Numbered from the stretch's first letter, positions 26,140 through 35,409 are shown. The stretch is DNA of 64,000 nucleotides from Mesorhizobium wenxiniae (GCF_002284535.1 NZ_NPKH01000037.1:164609-228608); one strand, 5' to 3'. Program-made: numbers and translations. Notes: generated by a model from the letters alone, not told the origin.

Positions 26140-26370
26140 ATGACGGAACCACTGTATTTGACACCGGAGGAAGTGAGCGAACGTTTTCGCGGCGCAATCT
26201 CGACCGGGACATTGGCCAACTGGCGAGCAATGCGCGTCGGGCCAGCGTTCGTGAAGATTGGAAAATCCATCGTCTATCCCGTGGCCGACCTAAACCAATG
26301 GGCAAATCAGCAAACTGTTAAGTGCCGCGCGACAAATCGCCTCAACGGGAAGGAACATGAGCAATCGTGA
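26140..26370 (+). CDS. AlpA/excisionase-like helix-turn-helix protein
   Basis: A 76-residue DNA-binding protein. The sequence LYLTPEEVSERFRGAISTGT, then LANWRAMRVGPAFVKIGKSI and YPVADLNQWANQQ, matches the MerR-like HTH of excisionase/AlpA proteins: helix, recognition helix with W, then the K-I-G-x-x-I-x-Y-P-x-xDL strand. These proteins usually control integrase expression or excision of a mobile element. A well-placed GAGGTAGAAG precedes the start. No integrase is visible. About 100 bp downstream lies a RadC remnant, so this is probably a relic of an integrated element. Confidence 0.8.
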   Translation: MTEPLYLTPEEVSERFRGAISTGTLANWRAMRVGPAFVKIGKSIVYPVADLNQWANQQTVKCRATNRLNGKEHEQS

Positions 26371-26442
26371 ACCTCGTCGAATAGAGCTCCCTACGCACCC
26401 CAGAAACCGCCCCCACTAACTTCGTTATTGCAATTTTACCGT

Positions 26443-26459
26443 TATCTATCAGGTAGATA
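26443..26459. repeat. Short inverted repeat at the RadC homology junction
   Basis: TATCTATCAGGTAGATA is a 6-bp inverted repeat with a 5-bp spacer, lying 15 bp before the point where RadC homology begins. It could be part of a recombination site, or chance. Confidence 0.3.
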
Positions 26460-26473
26460 CGGAGTGGCGACGG

Positions 26474-26638
26474 GTGGCGCACAATCATCCGTCAGGGGAT
26501 CCGACGCCGTCGCGCGCCGACATCGAGATGACCAAGCTGGTCATCGAGACGGCCAAACCGCTCGGCATTGCCGTCCACGATCACATCATCATCGGCAAGA
26601 AGGGTCATGCCAGCATGAAGGGCCTGCTGCTGATCTGA
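26474..26638 (+). pseudogene. RadC (JAMM-domain) C-terminal remnant
   Basis: The 54 codons read VAHNHPSGDPTPSRADIEMT followed by KLVIETAKPLGIAVHDHIII and GKKGHASMKGLLLI, then a stop. This is the C-terminal end of a RadC-type protein, including the HxHPSGxxxPSxxD JAMM metal-binding motif. The upstream 170 residues are absent; sequence before 26460 shows no RadC similarity and no start. It is a truncated remnant left by a rearrangement, probably linked to the AlpA-like gene upstream. Confidence 0.85.
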
Positions 26639-26689
26639 CGCCCGATCTGAGCATGCATCGGCTTCTTGTCGAAAGCGTACGGTCTCGTG

Positions 26690-28207
26690 TCAAGAAATAT
26701 CTCCAGGCAGAGAGGGGCGCGCCGCGAGAGCACGGCTACCAACCGCCATCGCGAGCGCGACGACAATCAGAACCGCCGCGACTGCGAACGTGATCCGCAT
26801 GCCGGCGGCAACGGCCTCGGGGCGCGCCGTTGCGATGTCGATCGTCACTGAGGCGAATGCGAACACGGCGCCCATGGCGGATGCACCGGTGATGAGCCCG
26901 AGATTGCGCGACAAATTGAGCAAGCCGGAAATGACGCCCCGCTGGTCCGGGCGGATATCCGACATGACGGCGGTGTTGTTGGCCGTTTGGAACAGCGCAT
27001 AGCCTGATGTGACGATTGCGATCGGAGCGATGTAGCCAGGGATGCCTGATATTGTCGGCATCATGGATAGAATGAGGCAACCGGCCGCTATCGCGATGAG
27101 CCCAATGATGGTCATCCGCCCAGCGCCAAAACGGTCCGCTATGCGACCAGCTGGCACGCCGGTCAGCGCGGCGACAAGCGGACCGACCGACATGACGACG
27201 CCAACAAGAGCCGCGTCGAGCCCGAGCGCACGAGACAGATAGAACGGCCCGACCACCAGTGTCGCCATCATCACCGTCGCGACGAGTGCGCTCATGGCGA
27301 GGCTCGTACTCAGCGTCGCATTGCGGAATGCGGCCAATCGGATCAAAGGTGATGCCACCCTCGCCTCCACAAGCACAAAGAAGCCGGCTCCGAAAACGGC
27401 TGCGACCAACAGAGCCATGTTGAGCGGACCAAAACTGCCACGCCCGAACGTCATCGCGAGCGCATAGGCGCCAAGCGCCAAGGCAAGCAGCAGCGTGCCC
27501 ACAACGTCGAAGCCGGCCCGATCCGTCTTCGATCCCCGGCGATCAGCCGGCAGGTAGCGATAGGCGAGAACAAGGGCCAGCAAACCCAATGGCACGTTGA
27601 CAAGGAAGATCGCCCGCCAGCCGGATCCGGCAATCAGAAGGCCCCCGAGCGACGGACCGACAGCGGTGCCGATCGCCGACATCGTTCCGAGCAGCCCCAT
27701 AGCGCTGCCGGTCCTTGCCTTCGGAACCGTATCACCGACGAAAGCCATGGTGAGGGCCATCATGATGGCCGCCCCCAAGCCCTGCGCCGCCCGCGCGGCG
27801 ATCAGCAGCCAGAGCGTCGGCGCGACACCACATAGGACCGAAGCCGTCGTGAACAGGAACAGTCCGGCCAGCAACAGCTGCCGGCGACCGATGAGGTCAC
27901 CGAGCCGTCCAACGCTGACGATCAGGGTGGTCACGGCGAGGAGATAAGCCAGCACGATCCACTGGACTTCCTGGAACGAGGCGTCGAACGCCTGCGCCAA
28001 GGTCGGCAAGGCAACATTGGCGATGCTGATGCCGAGTGAGGACAGCAACATTGACAGCGAAAGGCCGGCAAGCGCCCACCGAAGCGAAGGTGCTCGTTCC
28101 ACATTTCCGGCGACTGCCCGTCCTGCATCGATTGGCTTCAATATGAACTCCGTTTTCTGGCGGCTCCGGAAACGGAGCTGGCAGACACGTAGTCCTTTGC
28201 TTGACAT
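26690..28207 (-). CDS. MFS transporter, DHA2-type drug exporter family
   Basis: A 505-residue inner-membrane exporter with about 14 hydrophobic segments. Signature motifs are GRLGDLIGRRQLLLAG (motif A), AARAAQGLGAAIMMA, and GLLGTMSAIGTAVGPSLGG followed by GWRAIFLVNVPLG (motif C region), all typical of EmrB/QacA-type proton antiporters. The N-terminal 45 residues before the first helix are longer than usual, and no good ribosome binding site precedes 28207, so the start may lie downstream. It is divergent from a LysR gene 79 bp away, the usual layout for a regulated efflux pump. Confidence 0.9.
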   Translation of the reverse strand: MSSKGLRVCQLRFRSRQKTEFILKPIDAGRAVAGNVERAPSLRWALAGLSLSMLLSSLGISIANVALPTLAQAFDASFQEVQWIVLAYLLAVTTLIVSVGRLGDLIGRRQLLLAGLFLFTTASVLCGVAPTLWLLIAARAAQGLGAAIMMALTMAFVGDTVPKARTGSAMGLLGTMSAIGTAVGPSLGGLLIAGSGWRAIFLVNVPLGLLALVLAYRYLPADRRGSKTDRAGFDVVGTLLLALALGAYALAMTFGRGSFGPLNMALLVAAVFGAGFFVLVEARVASPLIRLAAFRNATLSTSLAMSALVATVMMATLVVGPFYLSRALGLDAALVGVVMSVGPLVAALTGVPAGRIADRFGAGRMTIIGLIAIAAGCLILSMMPTISGIPGYIAPIAIVTSGYALFQTANNTAVMSDIRPDQRGVISGLLNLSRNLGLITGASAMGAVFAFASVTIDIATARPEAVAAGMRITFAVAAVLIVVALAMAVGSRALAARPSLPGDIS

Positions 28208-28286
28208 GGCTGAAGACGCATCGTTTGCACTTAATCATTGCGTTTGACGCTATGTCAGATCGTGCCAACCATGCTACGATCCATCT

Positions 28287-29195
28287 ATGCCGCATCCCGA
28301 TCTCAATCTGCTCGTCACCCTCGATGTGCTGCTGACGGAAGGCAGTGTGGCACGCGCCGCCAAGAGGCTGCGGCTTAGCCCGTCGGCGATGAGCCGGGCG
28401 CTGGCGCGATTGCGTGAGACGATCGGCGATCCGCTGTTGGTCAGGGCCGGACGCAGCCTTGTTCCCACACCCCGGGCCCTCGAGCTCCGCGAGCGCGTGG
28501 GTCAGCTTGTGGAGGACGCCGAAGCCGTTCTGCGTCCTGTTGAGACGCTCGACCTGAAACGGCTAGTGCGGACCTTCACGCTCAGAAACCAGGACGGCTT
28601 TGTTGAGAATTTCGGACCTGATCTCATTGCGCGCGTCGGCGAACAAGCACCGGGCGTGCGGCTGCGTTTCGTACTGAAGCCGGACAAGGACAGCACGCCC
28701 CTGCGCGACGGCAGCGCAGACCTGGAAACCGGCGTCGTCGGAAAGGTCACGGGGCCAGAGGTGCGCGCGCAAGCGCTGTTCCGTGATCGTTTCGTCGGCG
28801 TCGTGCGGATGGGGCATCCCTTACGCGAGTTGACGATCACCCCTGCCCGTTATGCGGCCGGCCGGCACATCCTCCTCTCCCGTCGCGGGCTCGACAGGGG
28901 ACCGATCGACCACGCGCTTGAGCCGCTAGGGTTGAAACGAGAGATCGTGACGGTCGTCGGCGGTTTTTCGGAAGCTCTGGCTCTGGCGCGCGCCTCGGAC
29001 CTGATCGCCAGCGTTCCCGAACGATATACGGGGAACCTGCGCGACGGAATGTACTGTTTCCCTCTGCCGGTTCCCCTGCCGGAAATCACGGTTTCACTTT
29101 TGTGGCACCCGCGGCTCGATGCCGATCCGGCGCACCGCTGGCTGCGCGGGTGCGTTCGAGACGTTTGCGCCGGAATAACTCACTGGATTTCTTAG
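28287..29195 (+). CDS. LysR-family regulator of the adjacent MFS exporter
   Basis: A 302-residue LysR protein. The start MPHPDLNLLVTLDVLLTEGS and HTH VARAAKRLRLSPSAMSRALA resemble the NodD/SyrM-like subgroup, followed by LRETIGDPLLVRAGR. The effector domain begins near residue 90. It is divergent from the MFS exporter, so it probably controls that gene. No strong ribosome binding site is seen before the ATG. Confidence 0.9.
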   Translation: MPHPDLNLLVTLDVLLTEGSVARAAKRLRLSPSAMSRALARLRETIGDPLLVRAGRSLVPTPRALELRERVGQLVEDAEAVLRPVETLDLKRLVRTFTLRNQDGFVENFGPDLIARVGEQAPGVRLRFVLKPDKDSTPLRDGSADLETGVVGKVTGPEVRAQALFRDRFVGVVRMGHPLRELTITPARYAAGRHILLSRRGLDRGPIDHALEPLGLKREIVTVVGGFSEALALARASDLIASVPERYTGNLRDGMYCFPLPVPLPEITVSLLWHPRLDADPAHRWLRGCVRDVCAGITHWIS

Positions 29196-29223
29196 TGGGT
29201 TGAGGCGAGCGCTGCTGATCCGA

Positions 29224-29760
29224 TCACGGCAACTCGGTGTTGCAGGTGCCGGCGATCTGGCCGACCGCCTCGCTGAACCCGGCAAGGTCAAAATCGGCCT
29301 CGCCTCGCCCCGACAGCAGCCCGAACCGCCAGGACAGTTGGAGCCGGTCTGCGGAAACCAATCGCCTGATCCCGTCGGCACCATCCCGAACCAGCCTCCT
29401 CCCCCGCGCGCCGACCGACCAGCTTTCGTTGACCTTGCTGGCCTTGTCGACGGTCACCGACACGGTGATGGTCCGGCTGGCGGAGACGGCATCGTTCAAC
29501 TGCAGCCATTCGCTCCAGCGCGGTTCGCCATTCGCCCGACAGGCAATGGTCAGAATCGGGCTGTAGCTTAAGGTGCCGCCGCTCGTGATGAGCTTGTTGG
29601 TAGCATGGAGCGAGGCAGTGACCAGGCCATCGCTGCCGGTGTCGAACCGCCAATTGTCAAGGACGCTGTCGGCCTGGGCGATACCGCAGACCGAGGCGAA
29701 GAGGACCGCCGTGGCGACCGCGCCTCCGATGCCGACGAATAATTTCAACGATCCCTCCAA
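29224..29760 (-). CDS. Secreted protein of unknown function
   Basis: A 178-residue protein with a good Sec signal peptide (LFVGIGGAVATAVLFASVCG, cleavage after IAQA). The mature part is about 150 residues, rich in beta-type sequence, with a Cys in LTIACRANGEPRW and another near the end in AGTCNTEL that could form a disulfide. The layout is vaguely reminiscent of the TagO/VasI family, but similarity is too weak to assign. It lies convergent with the LysR gene, 28 bp apart. No operon partner is seen. Confidence 0.7.
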   Translation of the reverse strand: MEGSLKLFVGIGGAVATAVLFASVCGIAQADSVLDNWRFDTGSDGLVTASLHATNKLITSGGTLSYSPILTIACRANGEPRWSEWLQLNDAVSASRTITVSVTVDKASKVNESWSVGARGRRLVRDGADGIRRLVSADRLQLSWRFGLLSGRGEADFDLAGFSEAVGQIAGTCNTELP

Positions 29761-29960
29761 CGACCTGCACTTTGCAACTCGCGCAGATAATGATCAAAAC
29801 ATCGTATCGCCAGCCGCCAACCGCTGCTTGGGCGCGAATCTGTCGCTTATCGCATCGGTCCGAGAATCGGGATCGATTCTCGGACGCACGATTCGTAGAT
29901 AGTGAAAATTCGTTCAGAGTTTCTGCGTCCAAGTGGACGCACGTCGCTTTAAGGCGACTA

Positions 29961-30090
29961 TGAAAAAGGATGCATTGAGGGCGGTCTTTCATAATTCGGC
30001 GCAATGCCGTGTTGTTCGGCGCCTTTGGCAGCTTTTTCTTCGCTGCAGCCTTCTTCTTCTTGGGTTCTTCCGCATCATCGCCATTGCGTT
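29961..30090 (-). pseudogene. Degenerate duplicate of the tig 3' end and terminator
   Basis: About 125 bp here align with the tig terminator and last codons at about 39611-39735, in the same orientation, at roughly 80% identity with small indels. Shared landmarks are GAAAAAGG, AATGCCGTGTT, TTCGGCG, CTTTGGC, and TTCTTGGG followed by CTCTTCC or TTCTTCC. The tig stop TAA is changed to CAA and the frame is shifted, so it is non-coding. It sits about 110 bp upstream of coxB. The remaining 29761-29960 contains palindromic elements (for example TGCGTCC/GGACGCA near 29925) and no gene. Confidence 0.8.
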
Positions 30091-30201
30091 TTCGGCTGAC
30101 CGGAAGACCGCACTAGAATTTCGACGGGAAATCGAGCTATGATGCATTTGGCATTTCCCGGGGCGGCTTCGCGCCCTTGGAATGCCGGGAGGAAACGGGA
30201 T

Positions 30202-31017
30202 ATGGCCGTCGCGCTTGTACTCGTTTTGGTAGTTGTGGGCTCAGTGTTGTTTCACTTCCTGAGCCCATGGTGGTGGACGCCGATTGCCTCTAACTGGGAC
30301 TATATCGACAACACCATCATCATCACCTTCTGGATCACCGGCGTCGTCTTCGCCGCCGTCGTCCTATTCATGGCCTATTGCGTCTTCCGCTTCCGTCATC
30401 GGGAAGGGAACCAGGCGGCATACGAACCCGAGAACAAGCGGCTCGAATGGTGGCTGACGATCGTCACCGCAATCGGGGTCACGGCCATGCTGGTTCCCGG
30501 CCTGTTCGTCTGGAACCAGTTCGTCAGCGTCCCAAGCGACGCAACAGTGGTCGAAGTCGTCGGCCAGCAATGGCAATGGAGTTTCCGCCTGCCCGGCAAG
30601 GACGGCAAGCTCGGCACATCCGACACCCGCAACGTCAGCCCTGAAAATCCCCTGGGCGTGAACGCCAGTGATGCCAACGGCCAGGACGATGTCGTCGTCG
30701 AAGCCGCCGATCTGCATCTGCCGGTCGGCAAGCCGGTCAAGATGCTGCTCCGCTCGATTGACGTGCTGCATGATTTCTATGTCCCTGAATTCCGCGCCAA
30801 GATGGACATGATCCCGGGCTCGGTCACCTATTTCTGGTTCACCCCGACCAAGACCGGAACCTTCCAGGTCCTGTGCGCCGAACTTTGCGGCCAGGGGCAC
30901 CCGTTGATGAATGGCGTGGTCATGGTCGACACGCAGGAAGATTATCTGGCGTGGCTCGGCGAACAGCAGACTTTCGCGCAATTGTCGGCCCCCCAGCAGG
31001 TGGGCTCGGCAGAGTAG
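30202..31017 (+). CDS. coxB: Cytochrome c oxidase subunit II
   Basis: A 271-residue subunit that accepts electrons from cytochrome c through the CuA centre. I chose ATG 30202 because GGGAGGAAAC lies at ideal distance; the frame extends 21 codons further up to 30139 with a poorer site. Two N-terminal hydrophobic segments are followed by a periplasmic cupredoxin domain. CuA ligands are visible in DVLHDFYVPEF (His) and CAELCGQGHPLM (two Cys, Glu, His, Met). There is no fused cytochrome c domain, so an external cytochrome c, perhaps the one at 37.6 kb, is the donor. Confidence 0.95.
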   Translation: MAVALVLVLVVVGSVLFHFLSPWWWTPIASNWDYIDNTIIITFWITGVVFAAVVLFMAYCVFRFRHREGNQAAYEPENKRLEWWLTIVTAIGVTAMLVPGLFVWNQFVSVPSDATVVEVVGQQWQWSFRLPGKDGKLGTSDTRNVSPENPLGVNASDANGQDDVVVEAADLHLPVGKPVKMLLRSIDVLHDFYVPEFRAKMDMIPGSVTYFWFTPTKTGTFQVLCAELCGQGHPLMNGVVMVDTQEDYLAWLGEQQTFAQLSAPQQVGSAE

Positions 31018-31103
31018 ACGCCGGGAAAGACGGCGACGTGGGTTGAAATTGCGGTAGGGCTCGAAACTGTCGAGCCTGGTCGAAAAGGGCACGGAGTGTT
31101 CTT

Positions 31104-32873
31104 ATGGTCGATATCACACCTGCAGATGCGGTACCGCCGGCCGAAGTCGCGGAGATGGAACTTTACCATCCACACAGCTGGTGGACGAAATACGTCTTTT
31201 CGCAGGATGCCAAGGTCATCGCCATCCAGTATTCGGCGACGGCCACGGCAATCGGCCTGGTGGCGCTGGTGCTGTCCTGGTTGATGCGGCTGCAGCTCGG
31301 CTTCCCCGGCACGTTCGACTTCATCAGCCCCGAAGCCTACTACCAGTTCATCACCATGCACGGCATGATCATGGTGATCTACCTGCTCACGGCACTGTTC
31401 CTGGGCGGCTTCGGCAACTACCTGATCCCGCTGATGGTCGGCGCGCGCGACATGGTCTTTCCCTATGTCAACATGCTGAGCTACTGGATCTACCTGCTCG
31501 CCGTGCTGGTTTTGGCGTCGAGCTTCTTTGCGCCCGGCGGACCGACCGGCGCCGGCTGGACGCTCTACCCGCCGCAGGCGATCATGACCGGCACGCCAGG
31601 CGGCCAGGACTGGGGCATCATCCTGATGCTCGTCTCGCTGATCCTGTTCATCATCGGCTTCACCATGGGCGGCTTGAACTACGTCGTGACGGTGCTGCAG
31701 GCCCGCACACGCGGCATGACGCTGATGCGCCTGCCGCTGACCGTCTGGGGTATCTTCACCGCCACTGTCATGGCGCTGCTCGCCTTCCCGGCGCTGTTTG
31801 TCGCCTGCGTGATGATGCTGTTCGACCGTGCGCTCGGCACCAGCTTCTTCATGCCGGCCATCGTCGAGATGGGCGAGCAATTGCAGCACGGCGGCGGCAG
31901 CCCGATCCTTTTCCAGCATCTGTTCTGGTTCTTCGGCCATCCCGAGGTCTACATCGTGGCGCTGCCGGCCTTCGGCATCGTGTCCGACCTGATCAGCACC
32001 CATGCGCGCAAGAACATCTTCGGCTACCGGATGATGGTCTGGGCCATCGTCGGCATCGGTGCGCTGAGCTTCGTGGTCTGGGCGCACCACATGTATGTCA
32101 GCGGCATGCATCCCTATTTCGGCTTCTTCTTTGCCACCACGACTTTGATCATTGCCGTCCCGACCGCGATCAAGGTCTACAACTGGGTGCTGACGCTGTG
32201 GCGCGGCGACATCCACCTCACCGTGCCGATGCTTTTTGCCCTGGCCTTCATCGTCACCTTCGTCAATGGCGGGCTGACCGGACTGTTTCTCGGCAACGTC
32301 GTCGTCGACGTTCCGCTGTCGGACACGATGTTCGTCGTTGCCCATTTCCACATGGTCATGGGCGTCGCTCCGATTCTGGTGATCTTCGGGGCGATCTATC
32401 ACTGGTACCCGAAGGTCACCGGCCGGATGCTGAACGAGGCGATGGGCCAGTTCCATTTCTGGGTCACCTTCCTCGGTGCCTACCTGATTTTCTTTCCCAT
32501 GCACTACATCGGCCTGATGGGCGTGCCGCGCCGCTACCACGAACTGACCGCCACGACGGTGATGACCGAATCGGCCCACGATCTGAACGCGTTCATCAGC
32601 ATCATGGCGTTCCTCGTCGGCTTTGCCCAAATCGTGTTCCTGTTCAATCTGATCTGGAGCATTCGCCACGGCCGCGAGGCCGGCGGCAATCCGTGGCGCG
32701 CCACGACGCTCGAATGGCAAACGCCGGAAACACCGCCCGCCCATGGCAATTTCGGCAAGGAACTGCCGATCGTCTATCGCTGGGCCTATGACTACAGCGT
32801 GCCGGGCGCCAAGGAGGATTTTATCCCGCAAAACATGCCGGGCGCCTTCGGATCGTCCAGGGAGCCGGCATGA
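31104..32873 (+). CDS. coxA: Cytochrome c oxidase subunit I
   Basis: A 589-residue catalytic subunit of an A-type heme-copper oxidase. Heme and CuB ligands are visible in ITMHGMIMVIYL (low-spin heme His), FFGHPEVYIVALPAFG (CuB His with the cross-linked Tyr), VWAHHMYVSGMH (two CuB His), and VAHFHMVMG (heme His). About 12 transmembrane segments are expected. It reduces O2 to water and pumps protons. CGGAG precedes the ATG. Its stop overlaps the start of the next gene by ATGA, so the cluster is translationally coupled. Confidence 0.96.
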   Translation: MVDITPADAVPPAEVAEMELYHPHSWWTKYVFSQDAKVIAIQYSATATAIGLVALVLSWLMRLQLGFPGTFDFISPEAYYQFITMHGMIMVIYLLTALFLGGFGNYLIPLMVGARDMVFPYVNMLSYWIYLLAVLVLASSFFAPGGPTGAGWTLYPPQAIMTGTPGGQDWGIILMLVSLILFIIGFTMGGLNYVVTVLQARTRGMTLMRLPLTVWGIFTATVMALLAFPALFVACVMMLFDRALGTSFFMPAIVEMGEQLQHGGGSPILFQHLFWFFGHPEVYIVALPAFGIVSDLISTHARKNIFGYRMMVWAIVGIGALSFVVWAHHMYVSGMHPYFGFFFATTTLIIAVPTAIKVYNWVLTLWRGDIHLTVPMLFALAFIVTFVNGGLTGLFLGNVVVDVPLSDTMFVVAHFHMVMGVAPILVIFGAIYHWYPKVTGRMLNEAMGQFHFWVTFLGAYLIFFPMHYIGLMGVPRRYHELTATTVMTESAHDLNAFISIMAFLVGFAQIVFLFNLIWSIRHGREAGGNPWRATTLEWQTPETPPAHGNFGKELPIVYRWAYDYSVPGAKEDFIPQNMPGAFGSSREPA

Positions 32874-33574
32874 GCGTCATTCTGGTCTTCCTCCTCGTGA
32901 TCGTCGGCTTTGCCGGATGGTGGCTTTCCCACCAGCGGCTGATGGCCAAGCCATGGCTCGAGCAAGGTGTCATCGGTGATATTATCGGCCAGGAAGGATC
33001 GGCGTTGCCGACCGCCAAGATCGGCCTCGGCGTCTTCCTCGCCGTCGTCGGCTGCCTGTTTGCACTCTTCACCAGCGCTTATTTCATGCGCATGGCGCTG
33101 TCGGACTGGCAGGCGCTGCCGTTGCCGCGCGTGCTCTGGTTCAACACCGGCGTGCTGGTCCTGAGCAGCATCGCGCTGCAATGCGCCTCGGTCGCTGCGC
33201 GCCGGGGCCAAATCGACACGGTCAGGCTCGGCCTCGTCACGGCCGGGCTCACCGCGCTTGCCTTCCTGATCGGACAGCTTGTGGCATGGCGGGAACTGAC
33301 CGCCGACGGCTACTTGCTGACCGCCAATCCGGCCAATAGTTTTTTCTACCTGATAACCGGGATGCATGGCCTGCACATCCTGGGAGGGCTGGTGGGTCTG
33401 AGCCGAACAACTGCCGGCGCCTGGAACGGAGCACGGCCGGAGCGGCTTCGCCTCAGCGTCGAATTGTGCGCCATGTACTGGAATTTCCTGCTTTTCGTCT
33501 GGCTCGCCATTTTCGCGCTTCTGGCCGGCTGGGCCGCGACTTTCATCGAGATTTGCCGACAGTTGCTGACCTAG
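32870..33574 (+). CDS. Heme-copper oxidase subunit III-like protein (first copy)
   Basis: A 234-residue membrane protein with about six or seven hydrophobic segments. The stretch FFYLITGMHGLHILGGLVGL and the closing VELCAMYWNFLLFVWLAIF match subunit III of cytochrome oxidases (conserved TGxHGxHxxxG and YWHFxxxxW, here YWNF). It begins inside the coxA stop (4-bp overlap). The N-terminus with the segment MAKPWLEQGVIGD is unlike standard CoxC, so this is a divergent subunit III. It is followed 13 bp later by a second subunit III gene. Confidence 0.88.
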   Translation: MSVILVFLLVIVGFAGWWLSHQRLMAKPWLEQGVIGDIIGQEGSALPTAKIGLGVFLAVVGCLFALFTSAYFMRMALSDWQALPLPRVLWFNTGVLVLSSIALQCASVAARRGQIDTVRLGLVTAGLTALAFLIGQLVAWRELTADGYLLTANPANSFFYLITGMHGLHILGGLVGLSRTTAGAWNGARPERLRLSVELCAMYWNFLLFVWLAIFALLAGWAATFIEICRQLLT

Positions 33575-33587
33575 GAGGGCCGGACGG

Positions 33588-34310
33588 ATGGCAGACACGA
33601 CACTGACGCATACTGGCCAAGCACAGCCGCGGCCGGCGGGCTTGCAAGGCGTCGCCGCCGACTGGTCTTCGGATCAGCGCGCGTTCAAAAACGTGTCCTG
33701 GGGCAAGGCCATGATGTGGATCTTCCTGCTCAGCGACACCTTCATCTTCGGCTGCTTCCTGCTCTCCTACATGACCGCGCGCATGTCTACCCGAGTGCCG
33801 TGGCCCAATCCGAGCGAGGTCTTTGCCCTTCACATTGGCGGCTCGAATATTCCACTGATCCTTATCGCGATCATGACCTTCGTGCTGATCTCGAGCAGCG
33901 GAACGATGGCCATGGCGGTGAATTTCGGCTATCGCCACGACCGCCGCAAGACGGCGATCCTCATGCTTTTGACCGCAGCACTCGGCGCGACCTTCGTCGG
34001 CATGCAGGCCTTCGAATGGACCAAGCTGATCACCGAAGGGGTACGGCCCTGGGGCAATCCGTGGGGTGCGGCGCAGTTCGGATCATCCTTCTTCATGATC
34101 ACCGGCTTTCACGGCACCCATGTGACGTTCGGGGTGATCTTCCTGATCATCGTGGCGCGAAAGGTCTGGCGCGGAGATTACGACACGGGACGGCCTGGTT
34201 TCTTCACCAGCCGCAGGGGCCGCTACGAGCACGTCGAGATCATGGGGCTCTACTGGCATTTCGTCGACCTGGTCTGGGTATTCATTTTCGCATTCTTCTA
34301 TCTTTGGTGA
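33588..34310 (+). CDS. Heme-copper oxidase subunit III (second copy)
   Basis: A 240-residue subunit III homologue. It has the family signatures FFMITGFHGTHVTFGVIFLI and EHVEIMGLYWHFVDLVWVFI, with five to six hydrophobic segments. A GAGGG motif precedes the ATG. Two consecutive subunit III-like genes occur in some alphaproteobacterial oxidase operons; both may be needed for one complex. No key residue appears lost. Confidence 0.92.
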   Translation: MADTTLTHTGQAQPRPAGLQGVAADWSSDQRAFKNVSWGKAMMWIFLLSDTFIFGCFLLSYMTARMSTRVPWPNPSEVFALHIGGSNIPLILIAIMTFVLISSSGTMAMAVNFGYRHDRRKTAILMLLTAALGATFVGMQAFEWTKLITEGVRPWGNPWGAAQFGSSFFMITGFHGTHVTFGVIFLIIVARKVWRGDYDTGRPGFFTSRRGRYEHVEIMGLYWHFVDLVWVFIFAFFYLW

Positions 34311-34335
34311 GAAGCAGCATCTTTGAGAGGCAGAT

Positions 34336-34740
34336 ATGGCTGAGGTAACCGCAAACGGCCTGGCGCAACACACGCTTCACGGAGCTCAAGCGCATGATCC
34401 GGCGGCAATCGGCACCGCCCCCGCGGAAGTTTATCAGGAGCACCCGATCAAGCTCTATCTGGTGGTCTGGGCATGGCTGTTCATCCTCAGCGCCTGCTCC
34501 TATCTGGTCGATTATGTCGGCCTCCAGGGTTATCTCAGATGGTCGCTGATCCTGATCTTCATGATGCTCAAGGCCGGGTTGATCGTCGCGGTCTTCATGC
34601 ACATGGCCTGGGAACGGCTGGCGCTGACATATGCGATCATATTGCCGCCGATATTGGTGCTGGTGTTCGTGGCGATGATGGTCTTCGAATCGGATTACAC
34701 GCTTCTCACCCGGACGGTGTTTTTTGGGGCCGAGCCCTGA
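34336..34740 (+). CDS. Cytochrome c oxidase subunit IV family protein
   Basis: A 134-residue small membrane subunit with three hydrophobic segments (YLVVWAWLFILSACSYLVDY, LRWSLILIFMMLKAGLIVAV, and AIILPPILVLVFVAMMVFES). The middle segment LKAGLIVAVFMHMAWE is the hallmark of bacterial subunit IV (CyoD/CtaF-like). GAGGCAG precedes the ATG. It ends the oxidase operon; a 186-bp gap without a gene follows. Confidence 0.9.
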   Translation: MAEVTANGLAQHTLHGAQAHDPAAIGTAPAEVYQEHPIKLYLVVWAWLFILSACSYLVDYVGLQGYLRWSLILIFMMLKAGLIVAVFMHMAWERLALTYAIILPPILVLVFVAMMVFESDYTLLTRTVFFGAEP

Positions 34741-34926
34741 CGCGCATCCGGGTACAGGGCTTCGGCAGCATGTCCATCAAGAGCCGGAGATGCCATTTGC
34801 GGCCCGCTCTGCGTTGCCTTGAAACAATCGACAGCTGGCCCATTTTTGTTGGTAGGGAAACGACGGAAGCAAAATGATTGTCCTCGTTTCCACATGCGTC
34901 GCGAACTCCAGCGAGGGAGGCTCAAG

Positions 34927-35400
34927 ATGACGATCGCAAACAGACTGAAGGACTTTATCGACGAGAAAGGAATTTCCTACGACACCGTCGAGCACCACCG
35001 CACCTCGACAAGCAGGCAGTCCGCAATAGCGGCGCATGTGCCCGGCAGCATAATGGCCAAATCGGTGGTCGTTCACCACGACGGTGGCTATGCGCTGGCC
35101 GTGGTGCCCAGCACGCACAGGATCGAGCTCGGCACGTTGCAGGACGTCATGGACCAGCGCATCGGACTCGCCTCCGAAGACGAGGTGGTTTCGCTCTTCG
35201 AGGATTGCGACACCGGCGCCATCCCGCCGATCGGCGCGGCCTACGATGTGCCGGTGATCCTCGATGAAAGCCTAGGCAATGCCGCCGACATCTATTTCGA
35301 GGGCGGTGACCACAGGACGCTCGTGCATGTCAGCGGCAAGGATTTCCGCAACCTGACCAGCGATGCACAACAAGCCCGCTTTAGCTACCCGGCTTACTGA
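34927..35400 (+). CDS. YbaK/ProX-type aminoacyl-tRNA deacylase family protein
   Basis: A 157-residue single-domain protein. The start at 34927 (MTIANRLKDFIDEKGISYDT) is chosen from GGGAGG at the right spacing. The YbaK fold is seen in AKSVVVHHDGGYALAVVPST, with the conserved Lys, and GAIPPIGAAYDVPVILDESL, with the conserved G-x-xPP-G loop. Family members hydrolyse mischarged aminoacyl-tRNA in trans. It is not part of the oxidase operon in spacing and has its own terminator at 35410. Confidence 0.88.
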   Translation: MTIANRLKDFIDEKGISYDTVEHHRTSTSRQSAIAAHVPGSIMAKSVVVHHDGGYALAVVPSTHRIELGTLQDVMDQRIGLASEDEVVSLFEDCDTGAIPPIGAAYDVPVILDESLGNAADIYFEGGDHRTLVHVSGKDFRNLTSDAQQARFSYPAY

Positions 35401-35409
35401 AGGCTCAGC

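Noticed and set aside
26421..26432. loxP-like word AACTTCGTTAT
   Set aside because: No second inverted arm and no recombinase gene nearby.
31181..32791. 536-codon frame overlapping coxA
   Set aside because: It is out of frame with coxA, is rich in Arg/His/Pro as expected for a shifted GC-rich gene, and has no family motif.
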